Of a stretch of DNA of 64,000 nt, positions 11,611 to 25,500 are shown one piece after another; the first letter of the stretch is position 1, and every line of letters starts with the position of its first letter. The position numbers were made by a program, and so were the translations under genes. The notes under the pieces are model-generated. The model saw only the letters and a list, made by a program, of their open reading frames with translations. It ran no database searches and was not told where the DNA came from. Origin of the DNA: Epiperipatus broadwayi (Eukaryota; Onychophora; Udeonychophora; Euonychophora; Peripatidae). The stretch lies in contig JAQFVV010012972.1 in the NCBI GenBank assembly GCA_028023455.1, forward strand, positions 188,001 through 252,000. The letters are read 5' to 3'.

Positions 11611-12393
11611 ATACATATATATTTATATAGACGAATGACACAACGGACCATTTGCAATAATCATATTAGGAAATTGCATAAATCATTTTAATTTATTAAA
11701 TTGAAGCAACTTTAAAAACATAGTCTAGAAATTTCTAATTATTATGGAAATTTATTAATAAATTGAAATTTATTATTGACAACTAAACAAAACCTTCCTA
11801 TGGTGGTTTGCTTTCTTTTGAGTAGATAACTCTACCTACTATTTTCCAATACAATTTATATATATATTGTGAAACATTTTTTGAAAAGATTACAGTTCTT
11901 TCAATTTGATAGACATATTTTTTAAAAATGATTTTATGGTTAGTTATGTAATAATAATTAAAATAAATAAACTTCTTCTGATTTAAAGTATTGATTATCT
12001 TTGAATATTTAAAAATACTTAACTCAAAATTTTTATTTTTACATTTAGATTTTAAAAAAAACACCGTTTGAAAAATAATAATTCAAATTTGATATATTTT
12101 AATTCAAAAATTTTATTTCATCACATACTATACTATATAACAGAGGGAGTAATCTGACAGATGGCGTACTTCATCTATTCCAAAATCATTTAAAATTGTT
12201 GTAATTTCTTAATTTGTATTTTAACAAAAGCTGAATTTTATCAAACAATTTTAAATCCTGGAGCCAAATTCTGAATTGCTTTGTCAATTTGCCTATGCAT
12301 ATCTCTATATTTGATAACTAAACGAAACATACTTGCACTGGCTAATTTGTACTTAATTATATTAGTCACACGAATTATTATTCACTAATGTTT

Positions 12394-12394
12394 T

Positions 12395-12431
<37 letters not shown>

Positions 12432-12432
12432 A
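12394..12432. repeat. (AC)n(AT)n microsatellite
   Basis: A run of CA dinucleotides is followed by AT dinucleotides. The mirror position near 58330-58365 has a shorter, interrupted GT/AT run. Confidence 0.9.
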
Positions 12433-13237
12433 ATTGACAACTTTGTTATATGTACAAACACAAAATACAAATAATAAGTATTTAGTACATATTCACAAAA
12501 AAATTCACCAAGTATTTAGTAGCTTTAAAACTACTTAAATATAGAAAATCCATTTAAAGTTTTATTAGACTTTTTTTAATATAAAATTAATTAATGCAAT
12601 AATAATGAAATGTTTTAATTAATCCTATAGAAACACAGGTTTAACTTTTAAAAACCATTAAAAAAGTATTGATGTCACATTAACAGACTTTCGAGCGCAA
12701 AGCCACTTGCTACATATTAAACAAAATACAAATTACAAGTATATTAATAATTTTAATTAAAATATTAAAAAAATCATATAAAACTTACAGCGATTCCTTT
12801 TTATTTTTAGATAATTTTCTATAAAATAAATACTTGTAATTTGTAGTCATGTAATGAAAATTACAGTGCGTGAGGGGGATATAGTCGAAACTTACAGTAC
12901 AAAAATATTATTCATTAAAAGTGGTTAAAATCATAAAATTTTGGTAAACTTTATTCAAACATTTTCATTTACTACATATTAGGAAGTACATGGTACACAG
13001 GCACGCTTTCAAAAGAGGTGTACGCTGTTATCAAAATGTTTGATTAAATTTATAGTATCTGTAACAAGTCCTATTGTATATAGACATAAGTAAATCAAAC
13101 TTAGGGGAAATATAGCCATCGATATGGGAACTGGTAAAATGCACTGCGCAACATTAGTTACACAATAGTCAGTTCGACTATTCCTAAAACAAGACAAAAT
13201 CGATTTTATAAATCGTATTAGGTAAATTTTATTAGTT

Positions 13238-13249
13238 AAGATAAAATGT
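13238..13249. repeat. LINE target-site duplication, left
   Basis: AAGATAAAATGT here is repeated at 17850-17861 after the poly(A). The unoccupied form is seen in the related unit near 55936-55960 (reverse strand), which has a single copy of this site joined to the sequence that follows the LINE. Confidence 0.9.
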
Positions 13250-13262
13250 CCAACATCTATTG

Positions 13263-14389
13263 AAGGATTTGTACACAATTGTGGTATTAACTTTGACAGA
13301 ACAGAACTACAAAGAATTCTCAGCCCATATGAAAAAATTATATCATTTGTCTATTCTCGTTTAAGAAACATTGACAGTGAAGTTTTTACAAACACTGCTT
13401 TTTTAAAAATTTTACTTGCAAAAGATATTTCACCATTATCCATTCCAGGGCTTATTCAATTCAATGAATCTCCCATTATAATTAATATGCGTGGAATCGC
13501 GCCACAGTGCTTCCATTGCTCAAAAAGAGGACATTTCATGAAAACATGTCCTGAACGTTCATGCCATCAATGTGGTCTAATAAAAAAAAATTTCATAAAT
13601 GTATTATTAAAGATTTTGTGCCTTCTTTATCATCTACAACTCTAGTTCCCCAGGAAACATCGATAAATTTTGAAAGAAATTTATGCAGCAATCTGAATAC
13701 AGTTTCTTCAAATACTAAATTAAAATACACTGAGCCTTTGAATGACACAGCTAACTCATTTAATTTTCAGTTGTTAAATAAAACTGAAGCCAATACTGAA
13801 GAGAAGATAGCTGATTGTCCTGCTGAACTTCAGTCTGAATACAGCCTTATTGATTCTAATAAAGAATTTCAACCCCAAAATGCCACTCACTCTCTTCAAG
13901 CGTAAGAACAGAAATAGGAAAAATAAGTCACATCAATCAAACTCTTCATCTTCTGCAGAAAATGTTGTTATAGATGATATTCTTAACCTTAATCATAATA
14001 CTCATTTGGGTCATACTTCTGGGGCAAAAAAATTAAAACGCGAAAGCTCTAGTCTTTCAGAAACCCTAATTGATCTAAGCATGACAGAACCCACTTTGAA
14101 GACTATATCTATAGATCAGTATAACTATAATGATTGTAAAGAGATATTACAACTGGAAGATTTCAGTTTATCTCCCTCTCTTGTTAATCATGACTCAGAA
14201 AAGGATATTGCTAGTGATCTGAATTTCAATAGCCAACTTCAGGTTGAAGTTGATTGCAGTTTATCTTCCTCTCTTGTTAATCATGATTCAGAAAAGGATA
14301 TTGCTAGTGACCTGAATTTCAATAGCCAACGTCAAGGTGAAATTGATTGTCAAGATGCTAGTAATTTAAATAAATCGGACAATGATTAA
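13263..14389 (+). pseudogene. LINE ORF1 (gag-like, zinc knuckle), truncated and frameshifted
   Basis: ORF1 proteins of this type bind the element RNA. The frame is open from the 5' truncation point at about 13263 and holds a knuckle CFHCSKRGHFMKTC (about 13509-13550). A second knuckle, CHQC then FHKC, is split by a one-base shift in an A-run near 13580-13589. A further frame change near 13880-13905 leads into a Ser/Asn-rich acidic tail (13850-14389) with a KRKNRNRKN basic stretch. The tail has a 36-residue-scale internal duplication around LSSSLVNHDSEKDIASDLNF (about 14165-14330). It ends at TAA 14387-14389, overlapping the ORF2 start by 8 nt. No intact product is possible from this copy. Confidence 0.85.
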
Positions 14390-17300
14390 TATTGTATCTG
14401 TCAATATACGAGGCTTAAATTCTCGTGACAGGGCATATGCTTTGTCACATTGGTTTCATTCTCATAAACCTGATATTTTATGTCTTAGTGAGACTAAATT
14501 ACATTTGCATTCGGAATCACGCATAATTGATATGATACATAGTTTTGGATATTTTCACTACTCCTTCTCTTATTCAGCTTCTGGAGGGGTGGCGATCATA
14601 ATCAGCAAGAATTCACAAATCACATTGTTCAAAATACTATTCATTGACTCAAATTGCCTCATTGCGATCATACAATATCAAAGCTGGTACTTTAATCTGA
14701 TAAATGTATATCTTTCTAAATCTCAAGATACTGTTACAAGAGTGATTAATGCAATTAATTCAACACTGAGAACTAGCCCTTTTGAAACGATTATTATTGG
14801 AGATTTTAATCATACATATCAAGTTTTTCAAAAAAAATATATTGGTTACATAAATCAGTCTCTGTGCAGTGGAAAATTCTTCTTTGATGATGAAGCATTC
14901 TCTTTTTATACAAAATCATCACATTCACTAATTGATTTACTTTTTTTTTCACCTTCATTATCATCACAAATAGAAGCTCATCTGTGGCCCATTACGTTCT
15001 CTGATCATTATGCTCTGGAGATTAAAATAATCCCAAGAAACATTCTACAACCTATAATTGAGATGCCAAGGACTATTCGCATGCTTACAAAGTTTAATGC
15101 CACTATTAAACTGATCTCTGAAGCTTATATCAATTTCCATAGAACAAACATTTTAACACTCCCTGCAGTAGATGCATGGAAGACTTTTACTGAGACACTA
15201 ACAAAGTTAATAAATTCTTGTACTGCTAAATCTAAAGGTCCAGTTATTCTTCTCAATGAGCTGGACTCCATAGCATGTGATCTCAAAAATATTTCATATG
15301 AAGCACAAAATATTCCTAACATTTTAAATTTAAAATCAAAATACAAGGCTAAACAAAAGGCCATTGCTGAGTACTTATCAATTAAAAGGGCCAGACAATA
15401 TCTTCATCACCAACATTGCTGGACTAGGGGGTACCTGAGATGGGCCCTTGGCTCTAGCAGATCAAAGGCACCTAGGTCCATTGAGATACAAGGAAACTGC
15501 TATACAGGATCTTCCATGCTTCTCAGAATTCGGGAATATTATGCAAAAAAATTCCAACCACTTGGCATTTCATTTGTCAGGAAATGTTTTGTTTATGAAC
15601 ATTCTGATCAACACAAAATTACTGAAGCAAGAATCCTTTCAAAGATTTCATCATTCCCAGACAGAACTCACCCTGGATTACATGGAATACCAAAATTTTT
15701 ATTACTTCATTTATGCGCCTTTTCAGTCCCCATTATTAAAAAAATGGTAGACTTCTTGGCTAGTGGCTGCCAAGAAATTAATGGGCTTTGCCCAATAGGC
15801 ATGGTCCCACTTGTTAAAAAACCTGAGGGTCAAAAAAATCTTGATAATCTTTGGCCTATCTCTATGGTGCCATTGCTTGTTAAAACCATTGAAGGCCTTA
15901 TTAGAGAGGATATACAAACAAACATTATTGGAAAATTATCAACCTATCAGTTTGCAAAGAAAGGGAGCTCTACTGCTGATGCTGTCAGTCGATTTTGACT
16001 CCTAGTCGATCATGTTCGCAGGAAAAGGATGACACGGCCAGTTGCAGTTCAACTTGACTTTGCCAGAGCCTTTGATTGTGTCAGGATTGATGTGCTACTT
16101 GGTGTACTGGAGCAACTTCAAGTGCCTCTGGCATATCTTCAGATGATTGAGAACCTTCTTCTTAACAGAGAAGTGTTTCTCTCACTTGATGGAAGAGTTG
16201 CTCCTGGCTTTCGGCCTTGTGTATCCATCCCTCAGGGCTCACCACTAAGTGCACTACTCTTCACAGTCTATGTGAACCCATTGCTGTTGAGCATCGAGTC
16301 TTTCCTTCCAGGGATTTATATTCCTTTATTGAGAGAGAACATATGCCATATTTCCTATATGGATGATGTGGTTGTGTTTCTTTCATCTCAGGATGAGTTC
16401 TCTAGACTTGAGGAACTCTTAGACCAGTTTGCATGTGAATTTGGCCTGGCAATTAATGGATCAAAGTCAGCAATGTGGTCCATCCTGACAGGGAAGCAAA
16501 TATCTGGTAGACTAAAAGCTCCCCCACAGAAATTTCTTGGTTTTAGTATTGCTTCTTCTCCAGTAGCCATGAGAAAAGAACTTGAAAATTCATTAATTTT
16601 AAAGATTGAAAAGACTGTTATTTCACTATCTAAAATTTATCTTTCTCTGTTTGGAAAGGTTGCACTCCTTAATTCTGTGATTTTACCGAAAATTATTTAT
16701 TATCTAGCTGGTTTTTCACCAACAATTTGCTTCATCCGCAAGGTTGAATCTCTATGCAGAAAGCTGTGCTGGGGAGGGAAGACACCAGCAATAAGTCTTA
16801 ATATCTTGCAAAAACCAAGATATCTTAATGGTTTAGGACTGCACTCGATTAAAATTTTTCTGATACAGAGGACTTACAATGTCCTTGTTAAAATTTTCAG
16901 AGACAATGCAAACATAGAAAGTCCCATACCATTTGAAAAAATAATCCCCACTGATCGCCCACCCCCTCATAAAAGAAATATCTGGATGCAACAACAATTA
17001 ACTATTGTCTTTAATAGCATTAAAAGCTCTAGCTCCATGTTTGATGAAAAAATATCATACTGGAGTTCTTATCAATTAGTTCACTCTGGTAAATCTAGGA
17101 CAGAGAATCTTCTCCCAGTTGCAATCCCTCGTCTCATAAGGCTGACTAAGTTCCTGAAATTGGAACCAAAGTTTGTTGATTTTTTGGTTAAGGTCAATCT
17201 TGGAGCCTTGCCTACTGGGATGTTTCTTTGTAATCAGAGGGGACACAACATTGATACAATATGTTCTCTTTGTAGAAGATTTGATGAGTCCATTGAACAC

Positions 17301-17606
17301 ATACTCTATCAATGTGAATGGTGGACTCGGTTACGTAATATTGCCCTACAGAGAATTACAGGATACAATTCTTCAAATGTCTACCTTAATGATGCATTCA
17401 AAAATGGAAATTTTGGCTCCATCCGCCTGGCCACTTTCATAAATTTTATCATATGGAAGATTAGATGTAAGGTATTATTTGATAGTGAGTTGACTGGTCC
17501 TATTGAAGACATTTTCTTAAAGTTATTATATAAAGCTAAAGAAAGTGATCTAAGAACATGCCTGCCTAGCCTTGCTGAGCAAACATGGAGTCAATTAAAT
17601 ATTTAG
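14382..17606 (+). pseudogene. LINE ORF2 (APE endonuclease, RT, C-terminal CCHC), one in-frame TGA
   Basis: ORF2 supplies the nicking and reverse-transcription activities. The ATG at 14382 overlaps the ORF1 stop. The endonuclease has SVNIRGLN near the start, CLSETKLH, GDFNHT, SHSLIDLLF and SDHYALE, so all usual APE catalytic positions appear present. The RT has motif A QLDFARAFDCV (about 16050-16083), motif B IPQGSPLSALLF and motif C YMDDVVVF. The C-terminal CCHC reads CSLCRRFDES then HILYQC. The frame runs 1074 codons with one interruption, TGA at 15996-15998 just before RT motif A, with no frameshift seen. This is a nearly intact, probably young copy that cannot make a full-length product. 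Confidence 0.93.
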
Positions 17607-17823
17607 CAATAGCCATGTATATTATTTATTCATGACACTCAAACTTTACACACCATGGGATTTATATGCCAAATTAGATCACCCCTGATTAGTAACATAA
17701 CTTAAAATTTTACTTTTAATCTTGTAATCATCATCTAATTTAATAACTAGTTAATCTTTAATGTTTCAGTCATGATTGTAAACATGAACTCTATATTACA
17801 ATGTATATTTTACTTTTTGTGCA

Positions 17824-17829
17824 AATAAA
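17824..17829 (+). terminator. LINE polyadenylation signal AATAAA
   Basis: AATAAA lies about 10 bases before the terminal A-run of the LINE, at the expected place for the element's own poly(A) site. The 3' UTR (17607-17823) holds no other feature I recognise. Confidence 0.85.
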
Positions 17830-18154
17830 GATTATTTTAAAAAAAAAAAAAGATAAAATGTTGAAATATTTTAATTTTCATTTTGAAGAAAAACAATAAA
17901 ATTTAACTTTTAAAAACTATTGAAAGTGTCTCGTTATGCAAATTTCTTCTTTCTTGCTAAGATTTGTGAAACTGAATAACAATTAAAAAAAAAGAAAACT
18001 TTAGAAAGAGTGAATAACAATTAAAAAAAAAGAAAACTTTAGAAAGAGTTGCTTAAAAAAATGAATAAATAATACATCAATTAATTAATTTTTTAATTGA
18101 ATGAATGTATCTAAAAGGGAGGAAAAACAAAAAAACCGTGTTTACCAATAAATA

Positions 18155-21100
18155 ATGATACCAATCCAGAAAAAAATAATTATTTTATTAAATGTGTGCT
18201 TGAAAATATCAATAATACTACAATCATTCAATATTTTGTATAATTATTATGTAAATACTACTAATTAATAAAAAAAGAGAGAGAGACTGCTAATTGTGGC
18301 AGTGGGAAACGTGATACTTGGTGAATTTCATCAAATTCCTCCTCAGAAATTTGTTTGCACTTAAAGCTAACTCTTGCTATTGAAGTTTTATGCTCTGTGT
18401 TTATTTAGTCTGGTTTCTCATCAGAGCGCATACATTTTATTGTTTTCATTTAGAATGAGCATTCAGAAGTCTGATGCCGATTGCTCAGACAAAATTGATT
18501 TTATAAATCTTATTAGACAAAATTAATTGAGTAAAGAAAACAAATATAATTTTAAAAAAATTGCAAATATTGTAAATTACTTAAATATGTAACTACAATG
18601 CCACATAAAATAACAACAGACAAACAAAAAACCGTAGTCTCCACACGAAATTTCTAATCTCTGCCCTGTTAAAAATTAAATTTTATTAATTAAATTACCC
18701 TAGAGGCGCAATTAGTATCTCAAACAAGTGGATGATTTAAACATTTTCAACATTAGTAAAAACTATTATTTAAATTAATTTATTATTAAATCCAAATAAA
18801 ATAGAAAACCTCAAAATCGAGATTATTAAACATTTTCAACATTAATAAAAACTTATTTAAATTAAAGTGTGTTTTTTTAACTTGCTGTTACAAATGTTTG
18901 AAAGTATTTTCTATGTTGTTATACAATTCAATGCGGGTTTTTTTTTTAAAAAAATGCAAATATCACCTCATAATTAAATCAGGTTCTTGCTCAAATGTTT
19001 TATTGTTTTGTTTTTATTATTTGTTGTGATGATTAGTTAAATATTGTTAAAATTAGAACGTATTCCTATGCTTCGTTTCAAGTTTAATCTCGACTTTGAA
19101 GTTTTATTTTAATTTGATTAATTTATTGACTTTGAAGAATTTTTATTACAATGAAGTGATTTTTATTTCCAATTCCATACGTTTTATTTTATTTTATTGA
19201 ATTTAATTAAATCTTTGTATTTTTTCCTTACACTTTCGTCATTCTTCTGAGCGTATGCAAATTTGTAAAAAAAAAATTAAGCCCAATTCGCTACATATGT
19301 ACGATTTTATCCCGGCCTTATTCAACTTCGTCCTTTATAAAGCTGACATTTGATTGGTTAAAATTAACACGGTTTTACTAAATGCTGCCAAAGAAGATAA
19401 GACCGCAGTTATTTTTTACCGCCAACTATATGTGACAGACGTATCAACGGTTCGCTTTTCTTTTTCCAAGTTGTATTTATCTTTATTGGTAAGTACATTT
19501 ATTTTTCTTCCCTTTTAAAAACATTCATTTAAAATGAATTAATTATTAATTCACATTAATTGATGAATTATTTATTCATTTTTTAAACAACTCTTTTTAA
19601 TGTTTACTTTTTTTTCCCATTAATTATTATTCAAATTTCACAAATTTTTAACAAAAAATTTGCATAATTCGACACTTTTTAACTAATAGTTTTTAAAAGA
19701 TAAAGTTTACAGTTTTTTACCTAAATAAAAATTAAAACATTTCAATATTTTACATGAATTAATAAATTTTACTTAATAAGATTTATAAAATCAATTTTCA
19801 CTAGTCTTAGGAATAAGCAAAAAGACTATTCTGTAAACTAATGTTGCGCAATACATTTTGTTAATTCTCATATCGATAGTCATATTATCCCTGAGTTTGA
19901 TTTACTCAATCGAGATATAATTGAACTGTTATTACAGACGCTATATATTTAAACATTTTGTAAAACAGCGTATGTGCTTTAGAAAGCATGCTTGTATGCC
20001 ATGTACATTCTAATATGTAGTAAACGAAAATGTTTGAATAAAGTTTACCAAAATTTCATGATTTTAATCACTCAATGAATAATATATAGGGTTTTATCGC
20101 GAACGCATACTTTGTCGTTATTTGTAAAACTGACATTTGATTAAATAAAAAATTGTATGCACGATGACAGTGTTAACTATTTAAAATAATTAAACCCCTT
20201 CATGAATGTTTTGTTTAATTGTCAGAGACTGTTACCTAAAACAAGTTGGTACTGTTAATTCTTTATTTCAGATACAATAATTAATGCGCCGCCTCATATA
20301 GTAATGTTTTTGCAAACTGGCATGTGTGGCGTCGACTTCTTTCCATTTTACATATTAAGGAATTATTTGAATACAATTTACTAGAATTTAACGGTTATGC
20401 TTTTTAAAGAATGCTAATATAATTCTAGAGTTATTAATTAAATACTCTACTTTGCATTTTACTTAGAAGCATTTATATAGTTTCATACATAAGTTATGTT
20501 GCGGCAGGCTTTATTTGTTAAGTTAGTTAAAAATAAGAAAATATTGAATAAAATTGACCAAACTTTTAGAAGTTGAAGTGATGTCTTTTTTTTTAAAAAA
20601 GTTAAACAATTGTCTTTTTCGTGTGTTTGTTTTTAAAAACAATTTGACTAAAATATATTTTTTGAGAAATTTGGTATATGAAATTCACTCCTAATAAATG
20701 GCTCTAATTTAAAAAACAAGTTTTCGAAGGCGCTATATAAATTAGCTAACAGAATAAAAATGTATTGTTTCAATTTGTAACAAGTTTAGTTTGATGCTTT
20801 TGAAACCCCTACTAAGTGCCGATTATTAATTGGCTTGCAGCGTTCATTCTGAAAGATTATTCTATTCCATGCATATATATATAGTACTTGGTTAAGGGAA
20901 ATATTTGTATATTTGCAAACAATCCAAAGCCATTAAATATTATATGAAGATACAATCCCGTAAATGCCCGCTAGAACTTCTCTACTTTTAGAGAATTCCA
21001 ACGCGATCATATTGTCCAATGTGATTAGTAAAATTGGCATTGCTCGATTAATTTTACACCTTTGATACGACGTAGTTAACTAAATTAATCGCTCTTCGTC

Positions 21101-22575
21101 ATAATTATTTTTTTCCCGAGCGTATTGAGCAATTGTAAATAATGTTTTATTAACTTTTCCATTTTACCTTAGTAAGTCTGTTGTAATTATGAAATTGGTT
21201 TACGTATTTTTTATGCGATCCATCACAAATGATAAGTCGTCTTTCCAACCCATCAGCCTTCAATCCTTTGATATTCAAAGAAATGTTCACAGCATATTTA
21301 AAAACTTCAACCAGTTTACATAAAATATTACATGTTTTTTCTTTAAACAACTTTTTTTAATTTCTTTTTTTAATATGTTATTTTTTAACTTTATTCAAAT
21401 TTATACTAAATACGTGGTGAAGAAACTAACTAAAAAAGTTGTATATTATTAAACGTTAAGTCTAATAGTTTTCTCTTGAACCAAGGCGTTTTTTACAAGT
21501 TCTCAAATTCATTTTCTCGAATAGAATTTAAGAAATTAATTATATATTTTGGGAACAGACAAACGGACTAAACCAACATGGCATATTTTATTTTTATTCT
21601 GTCGAAATTGACGACTGTATTTTCCATAGGATATTCCATACTATAAAGCCGGTAAAGGATGTATCGTGATAAACAAAAGTTATCATTCGTTAAAGTTTCA
21701 CTTATGTCTGTGTGTGAATGTATTATTAATATAAAAACTTGAAATTTGGGATAATTATATTTCAGAATGCATAATCTACATACAGAATTTAACTTATGGA
21801 GTATCTTTAGAAATCATGACAGATTTACTATCTTGCTTATTATTTTTATTGGTAATTAATAAAAAATATTAAATTATAAAAACAAAATTATGCTTATTTT
21901 GTGTTTGCAATAAATTCATCAAAATATAGGTGATAATTTCTATTACTTTTTAAATTTTGATTTATTATTTAACGGAAATATTTCTTCTTATGAATTTATT
22001 GTAAATATAAATACATCTTTTTGTGTCAGACCACAAGTTTATGATAAATTAATTTAAATAATAGTTTTATTAATGTCGAAAATGTTTAATCTCGACTTTT
22101 AAGTTTTGTATTTTATTTGGATTAATAAATTAATTTAAATATTAGTTTTTATTAACGATGAAAATGTGTAATAATCCTTTCGCTACATATATAGGATTTT
22201 ATCCCGATGTTTTAATTTAACAGTCGTCGTTTATAAATAAAGCTTGACATTTGATTGGTTAAAATTAATACGGTTTTACTAAATGCTGCCTATGAATATA
22301 AGAGCGCAGTTATTTTTTCCGCCAACTATATGTGACAGACGTGTCAACGGTTCGCTTCCCCCCCCCCTTCTAGTTGTATTTAGTCTTTAATTAACGGTGA
22401 GTACGTTTATTTTTTGTTCCCTTTTAAAAACACTCATTTAAAATGAATTAATTATTAATTCACATTAATTGATGAATTATTTATTCTTTCAAAAGTTTAC
22501 CTTTTTTGTTGTTTAATATTCAATTTCACAAATTCTAAACAAGAAAGAAGGAATTTGCATAACTCTGCAGTTTTT
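18155..22575 (+). repeat. segmental block in direct orientation to ~50.69-55 kb
   Basis: From AATGATACC (18155) the sequence follows 50690 onward in the same orientation. It includes a repeat unit at 19300-20090 (TTATCCCGGCC then CCGCCAACTATATGTGACAG), the block without the ~150 bp insertion, and 21690-22190, which matches 44170-44660 and the MITE-free flanks at 53.9/54.8 kb. It ends at the inversion junction near 22575. No gene was recognised; short ORFs are not shared between copies. Confidence 0.8.
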
Positions 22576-25500
22576 TAATAGCTCCGGAATTATATTAACA
22601 TTCTTTAACATTAACCGTTAAATTTTGGTAAATTGTATTCAAATAATTCCTTAATATGTAAAATGGAAAGAAGTTCGATGCCGCACATGCCCGTTTGCAA
22701 AAACATTATTATATTAGGCAGTGCATTAATTATTGTATCTGAAATAAAGAAAGGACTTATTTTATTAAAGAACTAACAATAAACACGAAATTCATAATTA
22801 TTTTATCAGCTTGTTTTAGTTAACAGTCTCTGACAATTAAACAAAACATTCATGAAGGGGTTTAATTATTTTAAGTAGTTAACACTGCTTTTTTATTTAC
22901 TCAAATGCCAGTTTTACAAATGACGACAAAGTATACGGTCGCGATAAAACCCTACATATTATTCATTTAATGTTAAAATCATGAAATTTTGGTAAACTTT
23001 ATTCAAACAGGCATGCTTTCTAAAGCGATTACGCTGTTATCAAAGTGTTTAAATATATAGCGTCTTTAATAACAGTTCAAGTATATATAGATATAAGTAA
23101 ATCAAACTCAGGAAAAATATAACTATCGTTATGGGAATTGGCAAAATGTATTATGCAACATTAGTTTACACAATTGTCTTTTTGCTTATTCCTAAAACAA
23201 GTCAAAATTGATTTTATAAATCTTATTAGGTAATAACTTGTATATTTATACTTTACGTTTGTCTTCAATATAATAATATTAAATCGTGCTTTCACACTTC
23301 CAACGTAAAGCTATAACAACAAATTGAAAACTAAATTAAATGGCTGAGCGCTTTCAAGATGTACTTCTCATATTCATAGCTTATTAGGTAAAATTTATTA
23401 ATTCATGTAAAATATTGAAATATTTTAATTTTTATTTAGATAAAAAACTGTAAAGTTTAACTATTAGTTAAAAAGTGTCGAATTATGCAAATCCCTTGTT
23501 TAGAATTTGTGAAATTGAATAATAATTAATGGCATTAAAGGAAACTTGAGAAAGAGTTGTTTAAAAATGAATAAATTATTCATCAATTAATGTGAATTAA
23601 TAATTAATTCATTTTAAATGAGTATTTCTAAAAGGGAAGAATAACAAAGGTACTTAGAATAAAGACTAAATACAACTTGGAAAAAGAAAAGCGAACAGTT
23701 TTACGTCTTTCACATATAGTTGGCGGTAAAAAAATAACTGCGTTCTTATCTTCATAGGCAGCATTCAGTAAAACCGTATTAGTTTTAACCAATCAAATGT
23801 CAGCTTTACGAACGATGACGTTGAATAAGGTCGGGATAAAATCCTATATATGTAGCAAAGGGAAAATAATGAGCTTTAATTTTTTTTGCAAATTTGCATA
23901 CGAACACACTCAGAGGAATGACGAAAATGTAAGAAAAAATAGGAATGATATAATTAAATTCAATAAAATAAAATAAAACGTATGGAATTAGAAATAAAAA
24001 TCGCTTCATTGTAATTAAAATTCTTCAAACTCAATTAATTAATCAAAATGAAATAGAAAACTTCAAAGTGGAGATTAAACTTGAAAAGAATCATAAGAAT
24101 ACTTTCTAATTTTAACAATATTTAGCAAATCATTACAACAAATAATAAAAACAAAAGAATAAAATATTTGAGAGAGAACCCGATTTAATTACGAGGTGAT
24201 ATTTGAATTTAAGAAAAAACACGCATTGAATTGCATAATACGTAGAAAATGCATGCTTTCAAACGTTTGTAACAGCAAGTTAAAAAACACACTTTAATTT
24301 AAAAAGTTTTTATTAATGTTGAAAATGTTTAATAATCTCGATTTTGACGTTTTCTATTTTATTTGGATTAAATAATAAATTAATTTAAATAATAGTTTTT
24401 ACTAATGTTGAAAATGTTTAAATCATCCACTTGTTTGAGATAATAATTGCGCCTCTAGGGTAATTTAATAAAATTTAATTTTTAACAGGGCAGAGATTAG
24501 TAATTTCTTGTCGAGACTACTCTATTGTTTTTTGGTTTCTCTGTTGTTATTTTATGTGGCATTGTAGCTACACATTTAAGTAATTTACAATATTTGCCAT
24601 TTTTTTAAAATTATATTTGTTTTCTTTACTTTATTTTGTCTAATAAGATTTATAAAATCAATTTTGTCTCCGCAATCGGCATCAGACTTCTGAATGCTCA
24701 TTCTAAATGAAAACAATAAAATGTATGCGCTCTGATGAGAAACCAGACTAAATAAAGACAGAGCATAAAACTTCAATAGCAAGGGTTAGCTTTAAGTGCA
24801 AACAAATTTCTGAGGAGGAATTTGATGAAATTCACCAAATATGACGTCTCCCACTGCCATAATTACCAGCGCCTTTTTTTATTTTTTATTAATTAGTAGT
24901 ATTTATGTAATAATTACACAAAATATTGAATGATTGTAATATTATGGATATTTTCAAGCACAAATTTAATAATAATTTTTTTTCTGGATTAATAATCGGT
25001 ATCATTGTTGAAAGCGTACCCACTGTGTCATAAATCTTACTAATATATTGCTAAAGAAAATGTTTAAATAAAGCTTATTAAATTTTCAAGATCAATTAAT
25101 GTGTTTTTTTTTTAAAAAATTGCATTTTATGTTTTTTTTTAAAAAGTTTAATAACACTTTGTATAATTTTTTTATTTTTAAGATATTTAATGCTAGTAAG
25201 TACTTGCAATGAGTAGTTAACGCTTTTGCATTTAAAAATTTCTCATATCTTGTTGTCAGAAAAGTATGTTAATATATATATATAATTATAATTAGCAACA
25301 ATAATTAGTGTGATAAATTTTATTAAAGCACAAAAATCTCTCCCTAATTATCAATGATACACTTAGTGTAATAAGATGACAATATTTGATAACTAATATA
25401 TTTCGATAAATTTTATTTAAGAAATATTTCATTTCACCAAATGTTCCAGCAAGGAATAATCTATCAGACCTTAATCATATTAGAAGAGTGCTAAATTGTT

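Larger units (their letters stand above)
13250..17849 (+). mobile_element. APE-type LINE (Tx1/L1-like), 5'-truncated, with poly(A)
   Basis: This is a non-LTR retrotransposon inserted into the left outer arm. It has a gag-like ORF1 with CCHC knuckles, an ORF2 with APE endonuclease and RT plus a C-terminal CCHC, a 3' UTR, AATAAA at 17824-17829 and an A-run ending near 17851. A 12-bp target duplication flanks it. The 5' end starts inside ORF1, so the copy is truncated. The right outer arm lacks it, so it inserted after the arms formed or was lost by conversion there. The two-ORF layout and absence of a visible RNase H fit Tx1/L1-like clades. The exact clade needs a tree. Confidence 0.93.
8021..18150 (-). 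repeat. outer inverted repeat, left arm (interrupted by LINE)
   Basis: This is the reverse complement of 57300-63946. The outer edge is sharp: matching starts at ATTAACCATACTGC (8021) opposite GCAGTATGGTTAAT ending at 63946. The inner edge is near 18150. Without the LINE at 13250-17849 the arm is about 5.5 kb, close to the right arm without its own LINE (about 5.4 kb). The arms differ by many substitutions and small indels, more than the inner pair. Outside the exon-like segments and MITE-like repeats noted separately, I see no gene. Confidence 0.9.

Noticed and set aside
13009-13278. 89-codon minus-strand ORF at the LINE boundary
   Set aside because: It crosses the target duplication and LINE start and is a chance reading of the repeat unit.
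23806-24009. 67-codon hydrophobic ORF, identical in both inner arms (also 51695-51898)
   Set aside because: Other copies of the same repeat (near 19151, 46111, 55217 and 56170) are broken by early stops. The identity reflects recent copying, not selection on a protein.
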